Part shown: one piece after another, positions 52,870 to 63,739 of the stretch
Position numbering within the stretch: the stretch's first letter is position 1
Layout of the letters: each line of letters starts with the position of its first letter
DNA from: Cristatella mucedo
Taxonomy: Eukaryota > Bryozoa > Phylactolaemata > Cristatellidae
NCBI GenBank assembly: GCA_009760855.2
Contig: WPIO01000025.1
Coordinates: forward strand, 3,402,501 to 3,466,500
Direction: 5' to 3'
Length of the DNA: 64,000 nucleotides
Notes under the pieces: generated by a model
What the model was told of the DNA's origin: nothing
Seen by the model: the letters and a program-made list of their open reading frames with translations, nothing else
Database searches by the model: none
Translations under genes and position numbers: made by a program

Positions 52870-53176
52870 TCAAGCGACCTGTCTATCCTTAAGCAGCAGA
52901 AGCAGTAGGCAGCTGCTGCTGCCTACTGCTTCTGCTGCTTCGCGCCCCCGAGCTAGCTGCTAGCCGTGACGTCAGCCTGTCTATCGTCGCACGACACACC
53001 GGCGCGCTAAGCGAAGGGGGCACGAGCGAGCGGTCTCAAAAGCTACGACGGAGCCTGCGACGGACGTCTCGCGGCGCAGTAGTCGTCGTCGGCAGGGCAA
53101 ATTAGGAAGGAGCTGGACCAGCCAGGCAGAGTAGTAGGACCTGGTCGCACGCGCCGTCGAGCGACTACAGCGAGCC
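52870..53176. promoter_or_regulatory. Possible bidirectional promoter, GC-rich
   Basis: This interval separates the minus-strand first exon (ATG 52869) from a plus-strand ATG at 53177 in strong context (GCCATGG). It is much richer in G+C and CpG than its surroundings. It contains the perfect 23-bp inverted repeat at 52891-52940. Promoter function is inferred only from this head-to-head layout. Confidence 0.35.
52891..52940. repeat. Perfect 23-bp inverted repeat, 4-base loop
   Basis: Arm 52891-52913 (AAGCAGCAGAAGCAGTAGGC plus AGC) and its exact reverse complement at 52918-52940. Lies 22 bases upstream of a predicted ATG. Confidence 0.93.
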
Positions 53177-53575
53177 ATGGCAGCAGCTCGCAGACAAACC
53201 TCGGTTGAAGTCCTTCGCAGCAGCAGCAGCGACTGCTCCTTTCGACGGTCCGACGTGTCCGACGGAGTTCTCCTTGTCAACGAAGAGTCGGAAGGTCGAG
53301 CTGGCCATTTCGCGGCCACCCGCGATCGCCTCCGCAGCGGATCAGAAAGCGCGCGGCTCGGCGTCGCTGAGCCGCGCGTAAGCAGACGACGGTCACCTGG
53401 TGGTGCATTCGGGGACGCACCGCCACGTTGTTTGCGGCCCGAGCTCGAGCGGCGCCGCAAGCTCGAGGAGGACAGCGAAGAATCCCACGCCAGCGCGACG
53501 CAGCCGCGCGAACGGCGAGCGGGACGCGAACAGCGGACAAAGCGGCAACAAGGACAGGCAGTATGGAATAAATGA
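53177..53575 (+). CDS. Possible plus-strand first exon or short ORF, unknown product
   Basis: An open frame of 132 codons starts with ATG in GCCATGG context: MAAARRQTSVEVLRSSSSD, then DVSDGVLLVNEESEGRAG. It could run to TGA at 53573-53575. It could also be spliced at the GTAAGC donor after 53375 (phase 0), before the very basic Arg-rich second half. The first half reads like a Ser-rich disordered N terminus. I recognise no domain and could not chain later exons with confidence. A 222-codon minus-strand frame over the same GC-rich DNA is probably its shadow. Confidence 0.3.
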   Translation: MAAARRQTSVEVLRSSSSDCSFRRSDVSDGVLLVNEESEGRAGHFAATRDRLRSGSESARLGVAEPRVSRRRSPGGAFGDAPPRCLRPELERRRKLEEDSEESHASATQPRERRAGREQRTKRQQGQAVWNK

Positions 53576-54639
53576 GCGGCTCGGCCAACAATTACCTCTG
53601 TCCAAGCGAGCGAACGGTATACGAATTCGCAGCAGCTAGCGACGCTCACGAGACTGGATTTGGCGAGCCCACTCGCTCAACTTTTAAGTGCAGGCGGGCA
53701 AAACAACCTCACTTTCATTCCGGAAATGACACAGGTTATGTAAATGGTATATCTATGAATGCAAAGGCGTGTGTCCCGCGACTTAAACGAGTCCTTCCAT
53801 CGTCAGACACGCTGTAAAACCCCGCCCGCACTTCGTCATTACTCGCCGCTTCGGTAGAATAAAACTATAGCGGCAACTCTCGATCGATGTGAGCAGTCTC
53901 TTTCTTGCATTTTCCTTGTAACTACGCTCGCGCGGCGGCGCGAGTCCGCTTGCACGTGGACGGGGCTGCTTCGCCCGTAGCGTGAGACAGACGCCGACAA
54001 GTTTAGAAGGCCTGATTCTGCGCTATGCTCAAGACACTTGGGATTCGTCAAATCAATATTTTTCCCTCTAGCTCGCAAGACTAGATCGCGGCATGGCAGC
54101 AGTACCCGCGGGCTGGGGGCGCGGTAGTTGAATGTCCAGCGGGCAAAGGCGAAACGCCACAGCTGACGGCAGACGGTGCCTCCCACGCTGAGGTTTGCCT
54201 GAGATGGACCTGTAGTCTAAGAGAAATTAACCGGTTTTTTAACTGGATTTGGAGTCCACTTCCAGCTTTCGACCAAGTCGCATTTAGCAAAGATAATCCG
54301 CGGTAGAATTGTCGCACAGCCACGCACGAGTAGACTTGCCAGAGATTTTACATGAGACGACTGCTATTCGGCGGTCGGTTGAAGCAAGTCTCCAGATAAG
54401 GCTAAGGGTTCTAAGCATTCTGTTTTGTATATGCTACCGTACCACACTATTTTTTATACCAGCCGATCAGGTTTTAGGTCATACGCATGGCATGTACGTG
54501 CATGATGTTTTCATTTGCCTGGCAAATTATAGCCGAACATCCCCTGACGGTCTCATATCAACAGCTTGACCAGGACTTTATTCGGCAGCTTTAGGTGATT
54601 TTTTGCCTGATCTTGCAGTTCTATGTAATCTTCTTCATT

Positions 54640-54795
54640 TTGCTTATTCGTGTTGTGTCTGCATTTACCACTAGCCATATTACGAATGTTGACACTGCAG
54701 CTTACCACAGACCATACGGTCATGCTTCCTCTATAGCACATGTAAAGTACCTATATGGAGATCGAGTTCTCCGATGGGGCTATACATGAGTATAC
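54640..54795 (+). mobile_element. Family A-type 3' UTR, diverged
   Basis: ACCACTAGCCATATTACGAA, the CATGTAAAGTACCTATAT block and GAGTTCTCCGATGGGGCTAT mark a diverged 3' end without a clear ATT tail. Confidence 0.5.
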
Positions 54796-54954
54796 CTACT
54801 GTTACTACTATCATCATCCCCACTAGAAAGACGGTTAAGTCTGTAGCAACAGTATCAGCAGTTGCCCCGATCTCCCGTGTTCTCCAAAAACTCTGTTGCT
54901 ACTCGTGTATACAATTTTTCGTCATTATGAACCGCATCCGGTCTATAGCTACGT

Positions 54955-55465
54955 ATGACATGACCATTCATTCTATGGCTCCAGCCTATCTTTCAGAGAT
55001 ACTACCCCATCAGGCAAAGCATCGTACCACTCGCTTTTCGGAATCCAACAATCTAGAAATACCTCGTACAAACCTTAAATCCTTTGGAGACCGTGCATTT
55101 AGCTCGTATGCTCCCACAGCCTGGAACTCCCTCCCGACCTGCATCAGAACATCCCCTGACCTGACCACATTTAAAAGAAACTTAAAAACATACCTATTTA
55201 GGACAGCATTTAGTGGGTCCTTGTGATTCGTCCTCGATGTGCTTATGCGTGCTGACACTGTTCATGCTGCCACTAACCACATTTGCATGCTGACCCAGTG
55301 CATGTAACCCCTAACCATGTTATTCATTTTGTTTGATTTTCAAGCATGATTTTACTTACTATTCTATTGCGTATCACTTTGCAGCAAATGTAAAGCGCCT
55401 AGAAAGAGATTAAGTTCTCTGAGGGCGCTTTATCAAGTGCAATATTATTATTATTATTATTCAAA
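54955..55465 (+). mobile_element. LINE family A 3' fragment, well preserved
   Basis: Open from [20 protein letters not shown] through [20 protein letters not shown] to [19 protein letters not shown], then a full 3' UTR and ATT repeat. Very similar to the 56.95 and 15.2 kb copies. Confidence 0.9.
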
Positions 55466-56949
55466 CATTGACCTTTGCAGAAGAAGTGTATCGGTCAACC
55501 GCCGTAGCGTATTCCTCGAAAGTGCATTGACTTGCACACCCAACAATTCTCAGTGTACTGCGACACGATCATGCCCATAGCCAGGAACTTTCCGGTGGAC
55601 GTCCATCGCTGGAAGTTGTCGGACACGGCTTCATCGTGCTGCCTGCCGCCCCCACCACTACCCCCCCCCCGTGGCCTGGTGGCTTAGCAAGCCGCAAAGA
55701 CCCGATTTCATACAAGTGTATTTAGTTTAGTCGAACAAACCTGCAGATTGTATGACTGCGATATCCTAAATGCAGTTTTCTTATATTCATTCACTTTATA
55801 TTCATTTGTATTCATTTCTTCTATTCATTAGTTTTCTTTAACACAGCTACGACGATGAGATAATAAGTGCACTGCTGATTTATAGGATAATATCGATGGT
55901 ATGAACAGTTGATTTTCGCTACCCACACTATTCCCAGATGAGGGGTTATGGATTCTAACGAACCTTTTCGGAAACCGGTAAGCAGCTAATGCGAGCACTC
56001 GGCGAGGGGCTAGCGGAGCTCGGTGAATGGGTCAAAGTTCGCCAGGTAGCGCTACCGCTCCACCGCGGCAAGAGCCAGAGTTACGCGGCTGTGCGCTAGG
56101 ATCTCTGAGCGAAAGCAGAATCCCACCGCCACCCTGTCCCTTCTGCTGTGAATGTTTCAGGGCAATTCAAATGACTCTGCCAGCGGTCGAAAGCAAGGCA
56201 CACGGTGCAGCTAGGTGAAGTCACGTGGGCGAAGGCGTAGCTGGACAGGAGTGCATGCCGAGGGCCGAGAGAATTGTGTCGCACAGTCGGGCGTGCGATA
56301 CTTGGGGAGCGGTTGCCCTGCGAAGGGGAAAGCTCGCCGTCTCTCTTCGCTGCTGCTAACATTTGGCCGCCAGTACCAATGCGGTTAGTGTCGCATGGTC
56401 ACGCCCTTTTACCTAGCTGAGGTAGTTTTAAAAGTGGTTTTTCTTTGGCATTTCGTAGCCGCCGGGATTTTTCTGATAAGCTTTGGACCTTTCTGAAGAG
56501 ACCGATTCAAGATTGAAGCCCCTAAACAGCGCCACATTCCGGAAGCTGCCTCCGAGACTTTATACCCACAGACATCCGCACGCCAACGAAACTCTACCCG
56601 CATGGCATGGCTCTCGAGCGCTGGCTACAATCGCTGTATCTCATTCTCGGAGAGTCTGAAGCTCAGAGCCGAAGGCACACAGTCCCGAAGCCGCTGAGGC
56701 CCCGACTAAAAAGGAATGAGTGCGGCGCTCATTCAGAGCTCCCGATGCCCCACATATTTAGCGCCAAATGAAAAATAAAATGGTCACCCCTCCCGCCCAG
56801 AGAAACATTGTTGAGCTGCATGGCTGAGCTAAATTCGCGGCGCCGTCCTGCGATGCCGCATCTTTAGACCTGGCCGGAACGGAGTTACTCTCCGCCCTCC
56901 CCCCCCCAGCGACCCCAATTTGGAGCCCCGAATTTCGGCCCGAAGCCTG
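55466..56949. other. Unannotated 1.5 kb between two LINE fragments
   Basis: GC-rich patches with C and G runs (55663-55672, 56900-56908). A minus-strand frame near 55500-55650 reads RWTSTGKFLAMGMIVSQYTE without a clear splice pair. No supported gene. Confidence 0.4.
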
Positions 56950-57425
56950 GCATGTCAGATATACTACCCCATCAGGCCAAGCATCGTACCACCTGCTTTT
57001 CGGAATCCAACAGTCTAGAAATACCTCATACAAACCTTAAATCCTTTGGAGACCGTGCATTTAGTTCGTATGCTCCCAAAGCCTGGAACTCCCTCCCGAC
57101 CTGCGTCAGAACATCCCCTGACCTGACCACATTTAAAAGGAACTTAAAAAACACACCTATTTAGGACAGCATTTAGTGGGTCCCTGTGATTCGTCCTTGA
57201 TGTGCTTATGCGTGCTGACACTGTGCATGCTGCCACTAACCACATTTGCATGCTGACCCTGTGCATGTCACCCCTAACCATATTATTCATTTTGTTTGTT
57301 TTTTCAAGCATGATTTTACTTACCATTCAATTGCATTTCACTTTACAGCAAATGTAAAGCGCCTAGAAAGAGATTAAGTTCTCTGAGGGCACTTTATCAA
57401 GTGAATTATTATTATTATTATTATG
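56950..57425 (+). mobile_element. LINE family A 3' fragment, well preserved
   Basis: The same segment as the 54.96 kb copy with a sharp 5' truncation at about 56950. The ORF2 end is frameshifted by one base in an A run near 57148. The ATT tail is intact. Confidence 0.9.
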
Positions 57426-58317
57426 CCTCTGAGACTGATCGATTGGGGACGACCACAGCGGGCTCCCACCCTGACAGTGTCAATCGATATTAAAAAGAAA
57501 ATTGAGCCACTCTCTAAAAAATGGCTCGGCATGCTCGCCATAGGCCATCGCTTCAGCATTTTTAGCCCAATCTAAAAAAGGCCGCTATGGCCTGCGAGAC
57601 GCAGTGCTGTTGCTGAGTCATTCACTAGTCAACGAGAAATTTACGAGCAAATAACGCAGCCGATAATAGAACATGGACCGTAGCAAAGACGGACAAAGTA
57701 TAAGCAACAAATAAGTTCAATATATAGTGGTCCTAAATTATCACTATTGGATGAGTAAGCCACCGTGCAGACAAATCTTAATGCCATTGAGTTCTCTTCA
57801 GGAACATGCCCTGATCTGCCGTAGCTGATGCGGCCTGTGAAGAGTTCAATTGGCCTAGGCACATGTGCACACTGGATGCGAAGCGGATTTAGACAGCATG
57901 CCCTCCACTCGAGGACAGCCGAGGTTATTTGCCAGCCTTCCCCCCAGATCCTCCATAGTCGCACCCTAAAGCTGGGCTTAGAGGTCTCGCCTTCCTCCTA
58001 GTTTCTTCTCGCCATTTCTCTTCCTATCCGTTGTAGGACGTGCAAACTAGCAACTTCGGGGCTTCCGACCTTTTTCCTACAATCGCCATCTTCCAGTGAG
58101 GGAGCTTTGTTTGATTTAAGCACGATTCGGGCGCAAGGAAATGAGAATTGGCCTGGCTCACTGGTGGCGAGTTCATTCGGCTGCTTTGCTTTGCCAGTCG
58201 CATCAAGCTGTCAGACAGGAACGCAGGATGTCCCGTAAACGTGGACTGCGGCGATGCACCGCAATCGAAAGTCATTTTGGAAGAGGAAACCCAGAGTTTG
58301 GGCAGAGGCTACAGGCG
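57426..58317. other. Unannotated interval, no supported gene
   Basis: Several short open frames on both strands, none with convincing splice sites or known motifs. Confidence 0.45.
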
Positions 58318-58460
58318 ATATATACAATTCATTTGTATACCACCCTAAGAGAACTTAATCTCCATTTAGGTGCTTTACATATGCCTTCGGGCTCGAGCCC
58401 ACGACCTCAGCCAGACCTTGGTCGGGGCGAGCACCTTAACTGCTAGACCAAACCAGGTGA
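58318..58460 (-). mobile_element. tRNA-headed SINE, LINE family A-type tail
   Basis: The reverse complement has TTTGGTCTAGCAGTTAAGGT (A box side) and the B box GGCTCGAGCCC. It then has ATGTAAAGCACCTA and GAGATTAAGTTCTCTTAGGG, the LINE family A 3' block. Confidence 0.75.
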
Positions 58461-58695
58461 TGTGCTGGTAGAGTCGATTGGGAGAATTAGGCATTTCAGT
58501 TAATAAGTAACACTTGGTTCTTGGTTTGCCCATATTTAGTAAGTTGTTACTGTCATCTTTCAACCCTGGTTTTGAGGCCTCAATGAGTGGGTACCAAAGC
58601 CCTTTAACTACTCTTTTGGGGCCAGCTTGATGGTAAGCTAGAGGTAATTTCAGACGTTTCACTAGGCAAGGCTAAACAAAAGAAGAACAAATATA

Positions 58696-58832
58696 TTAGC
58701 CTGGCGCCAGTGCCCTGGACAATGGGCTCGGAGTCAGCCAATATAAATCCATTGCAGGTAGTGATCGGATGACTGGGTAGCCGACAGGGCCTGAGATCAC
58801 ATAAGCGATTTCTGCAGTACAACGGTTGGTAA
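58696..58832 (-). CDS. Tentative terminal exon of the TAPP-like gene
   Basis: A strong acceptor (a run of T then CAG) precedes 58832. Joined in phase 1 it reads ITNRCTAEIAYVISGPVGYP and on to TAA at 58698-58696. A second, Cys-rich frame is also open here, so the frame is not secure. No domain recognised. Confidence 0.3.
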
Positions 58833-61800
58833 CTGAAAAAAAGGCCAACTCAAGAGCCAAGTGGTTACAAGTCAGTGGTTACACTCTGGGCACCGAAGTG
58901 AGTGCAGTAGGCTGACGTTTATACTTGACACAGGTGCCACTGCGTGTCTATGGAATAGGCTGTTCCGCGTCAACGGCATGAACTTTGTATACTAAGGTCA
59001 AGGGGGCACTCGTTATTGCTGCCGAGCTTTGCTACCGGCAGCATAGCAGTGGTGTATCGGTGAAAAAACGGCGACTAGTTTAGCAGCTCTTCGAAGCCCC
59101 AGCTCTCTACCTCTCTATTTGTTACGGGTCTGCAAGGACGGGAACCCCTACGTGCTGTGTGCTTGTAGCAACAGACCTCAGTTCAGGTACTGCCACGGCC
59201 CGTTGGCAGCAGAGTGCTAAAAACAAATATCTCAAAACATGCTTTCAAAAAAGTCAGAAGCAGGAAATGGCCTCAGAAGTAACCAAAACGGGTAGCTTTC
59301 ACAAATCCTTGGAGTCACTACAGGCAAATCTTGCCACAGTATGTGCCATTTCAATTTGACAAAAAATATTTCACAGTACGATTACTATAAGCGAGGCTTT
59401 GCAAGCTGAATTCGTTAACACTGCACTGCAACATTTGCGGTTTTTCAGAACCAGGTGGTCGGCGGATATGCAGAGGATTAACAATAATAATAATCTGCAA
59501 TGTTCTGTTGGTGGCAAATAGCCTGCTCCGATATTCGTATCATTTGTTTATACGGTAGTCTTAAACCTCTGGTGCACCAGCATTGACTGCAAGTACAGCA
59601 GAGTTATTTTAGAAGTATTTTAGTAGAACTATTTTATACCAACGAACCAGCTCATTAACTGTGCTGCACCTTCAGCAAGAAGCTGAAGCACGAAAAGCGA
59701 GGCTCCACTGGATCAAGGTCAACGCATACAAATACGGGCTGCAGAGGCTGCAAGCACAGTATCGGCATAATAAACCGCAGTTCTCTTTGTCTGAGCCAAC
59801 AGCCAGATCGAATGGGCTACCCTAGACGCTCACGGCCTTTCTGACGTTTGTGCAGAATCAGAGTGATATCTGAACAGTACCCTACAGCTAAAGCAACCGG
59901 CAGAAACTCAAAGATTGACCCACTGACAGTCGTCCAGCTATCACCAAAGACGATTATCTATTATCGGTGAGCATTTAACAAGGCACACAGAATCGTACTA
60001 TTCACACAAAACGACAGAAAAGCCAGAAGACACTGCAAACACTCAGATGCTATTCGGGGCTCTGAAGCTACATCAAGAGGCAATACATGCTTATTTTTCA
60101 GTTCAACTCATGTTTGGAATGCCTACCATGTCAATAACCCGATTAAAACACAACCAACAGATGACCACAGGCTCCTCATAAATAATGCAGCAATGGCACC
60201 AATTATAATAGCTCAAGCGATCCAGAGCCGTATTTGTCTCCAGTTCTGTAGCTGCAGTCGCGATCCGAAGAATATTTACAGAAAGGAAATTGCTACACCA
60301 CTGAGATCTAAGCAAACGGAAGTATCCGAAACAGTCCCAGTGAGCCTACTGACCTAGGCGTGGACAGACTAAAGTAGAGTATAATAAAATCCGACACGTT
60401 TCTATAAACACACAGCTTACAAAAATACTTTATTCTGCAAATAGTTGATCCTAAGGCAACGATGGGCACGAAAAAAAAGTTCTGAATGACAGTTCACGAG
60501 ACAGACAAAGATTTCGACAGGAAGGCTTGTGCAGAAAACAAAAGGCAATTATCAAGGGCACATAACAAATCATTCCCTGTCAAAGGCATCCAGCTACTGC
60601 ATACTAATAAGCAGAACTGGGCGATTCATCAGAGGTAGGTCAGCGGAGGCAGTCGCAAAAGAAATCGTATACTGTCAATCCAGGATGCCATCTCTTCTGG
60701 GGTATCCGTCTAAAACAAACGACAAGACAGGTCCTGGAGCAAGGTATGTTATAGAATACCCAGGGTAGAAGAAAAAAAGTGTATCGTGTATCTCACATCA
60801 ATGCACTGCATGAGATAGAATACACAGCAGCATTTTGCAGCTCATGAGCATAGCAAAACCTATCTTCTTTGAACGATGCAAAGCTATGACACTTTACGAC
60901 GACAAATTTTTCATGAAGTGCCGGCAAGCGATACCAAATGATTCAGGCTATAGCTATACATAATTCATTTGAATTCAATTGAACCCTAAGAAACTTAACC
61001 TCTTTTCAGGCGCTTTACATATACCACGGGGCTCGTGCCCACAACCGCAACCATCAAATGCATTCACTTTGACCTTTGTCGGGGCGAGCGCCTTAACCAC
61101 AGGGCCAAATCAGCACGGCATTAATCATACTGTGGCACAAAGCATCCAATCAGTACCTGTATAAGGAAAGTCCTATCCGTGGTCACTACTTCAAAAAGGT
61201 TGTCTTTGTTCGGTATTGACCTACAATACATACAGCTGGCAAACATGGCAGCCGACTACCACATGCCTGCCAACAGGGAAATAGAGTGCTTCGAGATCGA
61301 CTTGAGCCAGGAGCTTGACAGACGGCATTCCCTTTGTGGTAGGTGGCCAAACCGATCTAAGAAGCACGATATAGCTATTCAGCATGCATTAAGACCCACC
61401 TACCCGGCTAGCATGACCAAGTCCGGGGGTCATCAATAGCAAGCTACCGACATAGCAAGGTAGGGTGAACTAACTCTAAATACTGGGAGATCTATGTTGA
61501 AAAGTGCGTACTGTAGTAGGGTTTGACTTACCCATCTGAAGCCCGACAGTCGGACACACTGCTAATCACGATAGCACCTTTTAACTTCTTACACTAAAAG
61601 ATGCAAATCATGGAGCAGTGTAGTTTTTCAAACGTGGCAGTGCATTCAATCTGTCTGAACATGTCTGACCTAAGCACTCAATCGAGCAGGAAGGACTACT
61701 CCGGTAGTCACTATTCTCATGAAACAAAGAATGAGCTGCAAACATATTGTACTAGTCGAGGAGGTAAGTAGCATCGAGGCAGCAGTGAGGGAAGACAGGA

Positions 61801-63345
61801 ATTATGTACCAGAATCATCAGCAAGAAGAGGCATAAATAAAGTATAAATATAAAGCATAGAAAAGAATAAAGTAAATAAAATATCACCATAATAATAATG
61901 TATTTGATAAAGTGCCCTCAGAGAACTTAATCTCTTTCTAGGCGCTTTACATTTGCTGCAAAGGGAAATGCAACTGAATGAAAGTAAAATCATGCTTGAA
62001 AAACAAACAAAATGAATAATATGGTTAGGGGTGACATGCACAGGGTCAGCATGCAAATGTGGTTAGCGGCAGCATGCACAGTGTCAGCACGCATAAGCAC
62101 ATCAAGGACGAATCACAGGGACCCACTAAATGCTGTCCTTAATAGGTGTGTTTTTTAGGTTCCTTTTAAATGTGGTCAGGTCAGGGGATGTTCTGACGCA
62201 GGTCGGGAGGGAGTTCCAGGCTTTGCGAGCATACCATAGGAACCGTCGAAGTGATTTGCATAGTCAATGAAAAGCATCCGTCATCAGCTTTATTTTGCTT
62301 ATATCTTTAGGCATACCGGAAGTGACAGCTAATTCGTTGCATTGAGAGGACCGACTGTGAGTGAAGGGAGCAGCAATCACTTGTGTAAGCTTTGCATGTG
62401 TCTGCATGTATGCATGAGCGTGTTTGTGCGAGCAAGAGACTATTTAACCGTTGATCGATCGGGAGGGAGATGCGACCGAATTTCATGGCTTGAAAGACTA
62501 GCCTAGCAATCACATTTAGCCACACTGAACAATAGGGTACATGAAGATCGCTTAATATCTGCAGTATTCGGCATGGCAATCAGCTTCAGAACACCAGTGA
62601 GTTCAGCGAGTTCAGTGAGTCGATTGGAAGTCGAGTTGACTCGTGTAATCTTACACAGCATGGCCGCAAAATGCAAAAGTGCAAGCAAGAGTGTTCAGTG
62701 ACGTTGCGATGGGATGCCCTCGCCCTCCCCCATCAGGAGGGGCCTTGTCGAGTTTGAATGCAGCCCAAGCTTACGCTGTCATTCTCATAGTACTTTAGGT
62801 TTTCTTGATCGAGCACAAAGTAGCGCCTCTTCCAGCTCTTGATCTGCAAATAGAACGCTGGCTGCTGCGTGACAGGAAGCAGCCGGAAGGCGAGGGCGCC
62901 AGCAGATTGCCTGCACAGAGGACGTGGGTCGGGGAGGTATCAAAGAGTCACTCCCCGGACTGCGAAGCACAAGACAAGACGACCGGGCGTGTTTACTGGC
63001 TGGTGCGCCAGTCTCGCCAGGCCCATCTGTCGTGTCCATGCCTACGGTTTATGCAGTATGCCCTTACAAATAAAAAGTGCAAGCTTCGACGGCATCTCAA
63101 TACTAATACTCGCTGTGCAGCCTCAGCAGCGGCCGCTAGCGAATGCTGCCTCCCCTGCCCTTGATGCTTACCACTATTCCCTGCTTGACGCAGTAGCCGG
63201 CTCTGATGATGGCGGCTTTCGGTGCATGCTCGTGCTCCGTGGCGGACCCTCGATCAGAGTGGTTGGATGACCGTGCCGGCTTCTCGAAAGATGATCGATG
63301 AGCATCAGCTGGAGCTTGATGATGCCAAGCGTGAGCGGCGCTCGG
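58696..63345 (-). CDS. PH-domain protein, TAPP/PLEKHA1-2-like, 3' part of gene
   Basis: Exons: 63345-63172, 62843-62775, 61593-61532, 61220-61157, 60709-60673, and a tentative last exon 58832-58696. The first five junctions are in phase and carry consensus splice sites. The product has a disordered linker, then a PH domain opening with IIRAGYCVKQGIVIKSWKRR and continuing YFVLDQENLKYYENDS. This is close to the C-terminal PH domain of TAPP1/2 (AGYCVKQGAV...WKRRYF). That domain binds PI(3,4)P2 through the K-x(n)-K/R-x-R motif, which is present here. DNLFEVVTTDRTFLIQ and the C-terminal helix TPEEMASWID close the fold. 5' exons (a first PH domain, if TAPP) would lie right of the window. DAPP1 or another PLEKHA member is the main alternative. 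Confidence 0.75.
58833..60672. other. Presumed TAPP-like intron
   Basis: No transposon is clear. A plus-strand segment at 59170-59280, after a TTGTAG acceptor-like site, is open in two frames; not supported as an exon. Confidence 0.4.
60673..60709 (-). CDS. TAPP-like exon: PH C-terminal helix
   Basis: Starts phase 0 after TTTTAG: TDTPEEMASWID, with the invariant PH-helix Trp. The end is uncertain. Either a GTATAC donor follows 60673 (phase 1), or the frame reads on to TGA at 60631-60629 and ends the protein. Confidence 0.75.
60955..61118 (-). mobile_element. tRNA-headed SINE, LINE family A-type tail
   Basis: The reverse complement has GGCCCTGTGGTTAAGGCGC (A box side) and the B box region GTGGGCACGAGCCCC. 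It then has ATGTAAAGCGCCTGAA and GGTTAAGTTTCTTAGGG. Second copy of the LINE-tailed type. Confidence 0.75.
61157..61220 (-). CDS. TAPP-like exon: PH strands 5-6
   Basis: It encodes SIPNKDNLFEVVTTDRTFLI plus Q, almost the same as TAPP RDNLFEIVTTSRTFYVQ. Acceptor TTGTAG, donor GTACTG. The single leading base completes the codon from the previous exon. Confidence 0.87.
61532..61593 (-). CDS. TAPP-like exon: PH strand 4 region
   Basis: Starts phase 0 after TTTTAG and ends phase 2 at a perfect GTAAGT donor. It encodes KKLKGAIVISSVSDCRASD, the PH segment equivalent to (L)-x-V-I-P-L-x-x-V-x-x-x-x-E-C of TAPP. Confidence 0.75.
61885..62240 (-). mobile_element. LINE family A 3' fragment, inverted, inside a TAPP-like intron
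   Basis: AAT repeat, complete 3' UTR and the last about 100 bases of ORF2 in reverse complement. It sits between PH-domain exons at 62775 and 61593. Confidence 0.88.
62775..62843 (-). CDS. TAPP-like exon: PH strands 1-3
   Basis: Twenty-three codons, phase 0. It encodes IKSWKRRYFVLDQENLKYY then ENDS. WKRRYFVLD is the hallmark of the PH basic loop. Acceptor TTTGCAG, donor GTAAGC. Confidence 0.85.
63172..63345 (-). CDS. TAPP-like exon: linker and start of PH domain
   Basis: Fifty-eight codons, phase 0. Acceptor TGTTGCAG, donor GTAAGC. A His/Ser/Ala-rich linker leads into PKAAIIRAGYCVKQGIV, the first strand of the PH domain with the Lys of the phosphoinositide motif. Confidence 0.78.
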
Positions 63346-63739
63346 CTGCAACACACGGAAATGTATGAAAGACGGAGAGACGAGCATGCGAGCAAGCACC
63401 TCGCTCACACACCTGCACACGTAAGGCACAATGCCACTGGCAGCTGTAACGAGGTGCTGTAAGGCAGCTCTGGATGCTCTGTCCTGTGCAGTAGGTTTTC
63501 GACTTCAAGACAACAGACACACGAGGCGCATGCAGGACATGCTCATACACTAGGGTGCAAGAAATCCTCGCAGCATGGCCCCTGCGCTGCTGTGGCTACA
63601 AATTCATTCGGGTAATGAGAGGGTTTCCAACGACACTCGGTATGCTAAAGTTATGCAAATCATGTGAAAATATTTGTTGAAAGATCAGAAACAAATGCAT
63701 ATGCTTTGGTGAGTATGCGTTTAGTGTCACGTCATACCA

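Noticed and set aside
52981-53649. 222-codon minus-strand frame
   Set aside because: Arg/Ser-rich shadow of GC-rich DNA; the plus-strand frame has the better ATG context and composition.
58141-58348. Plus-strand exon reading LSDRNAGCPVNVDCGDAPQ
   Set aside because: A good acceptor-like site but no usable donor before the SINE, and no recognisable domain.
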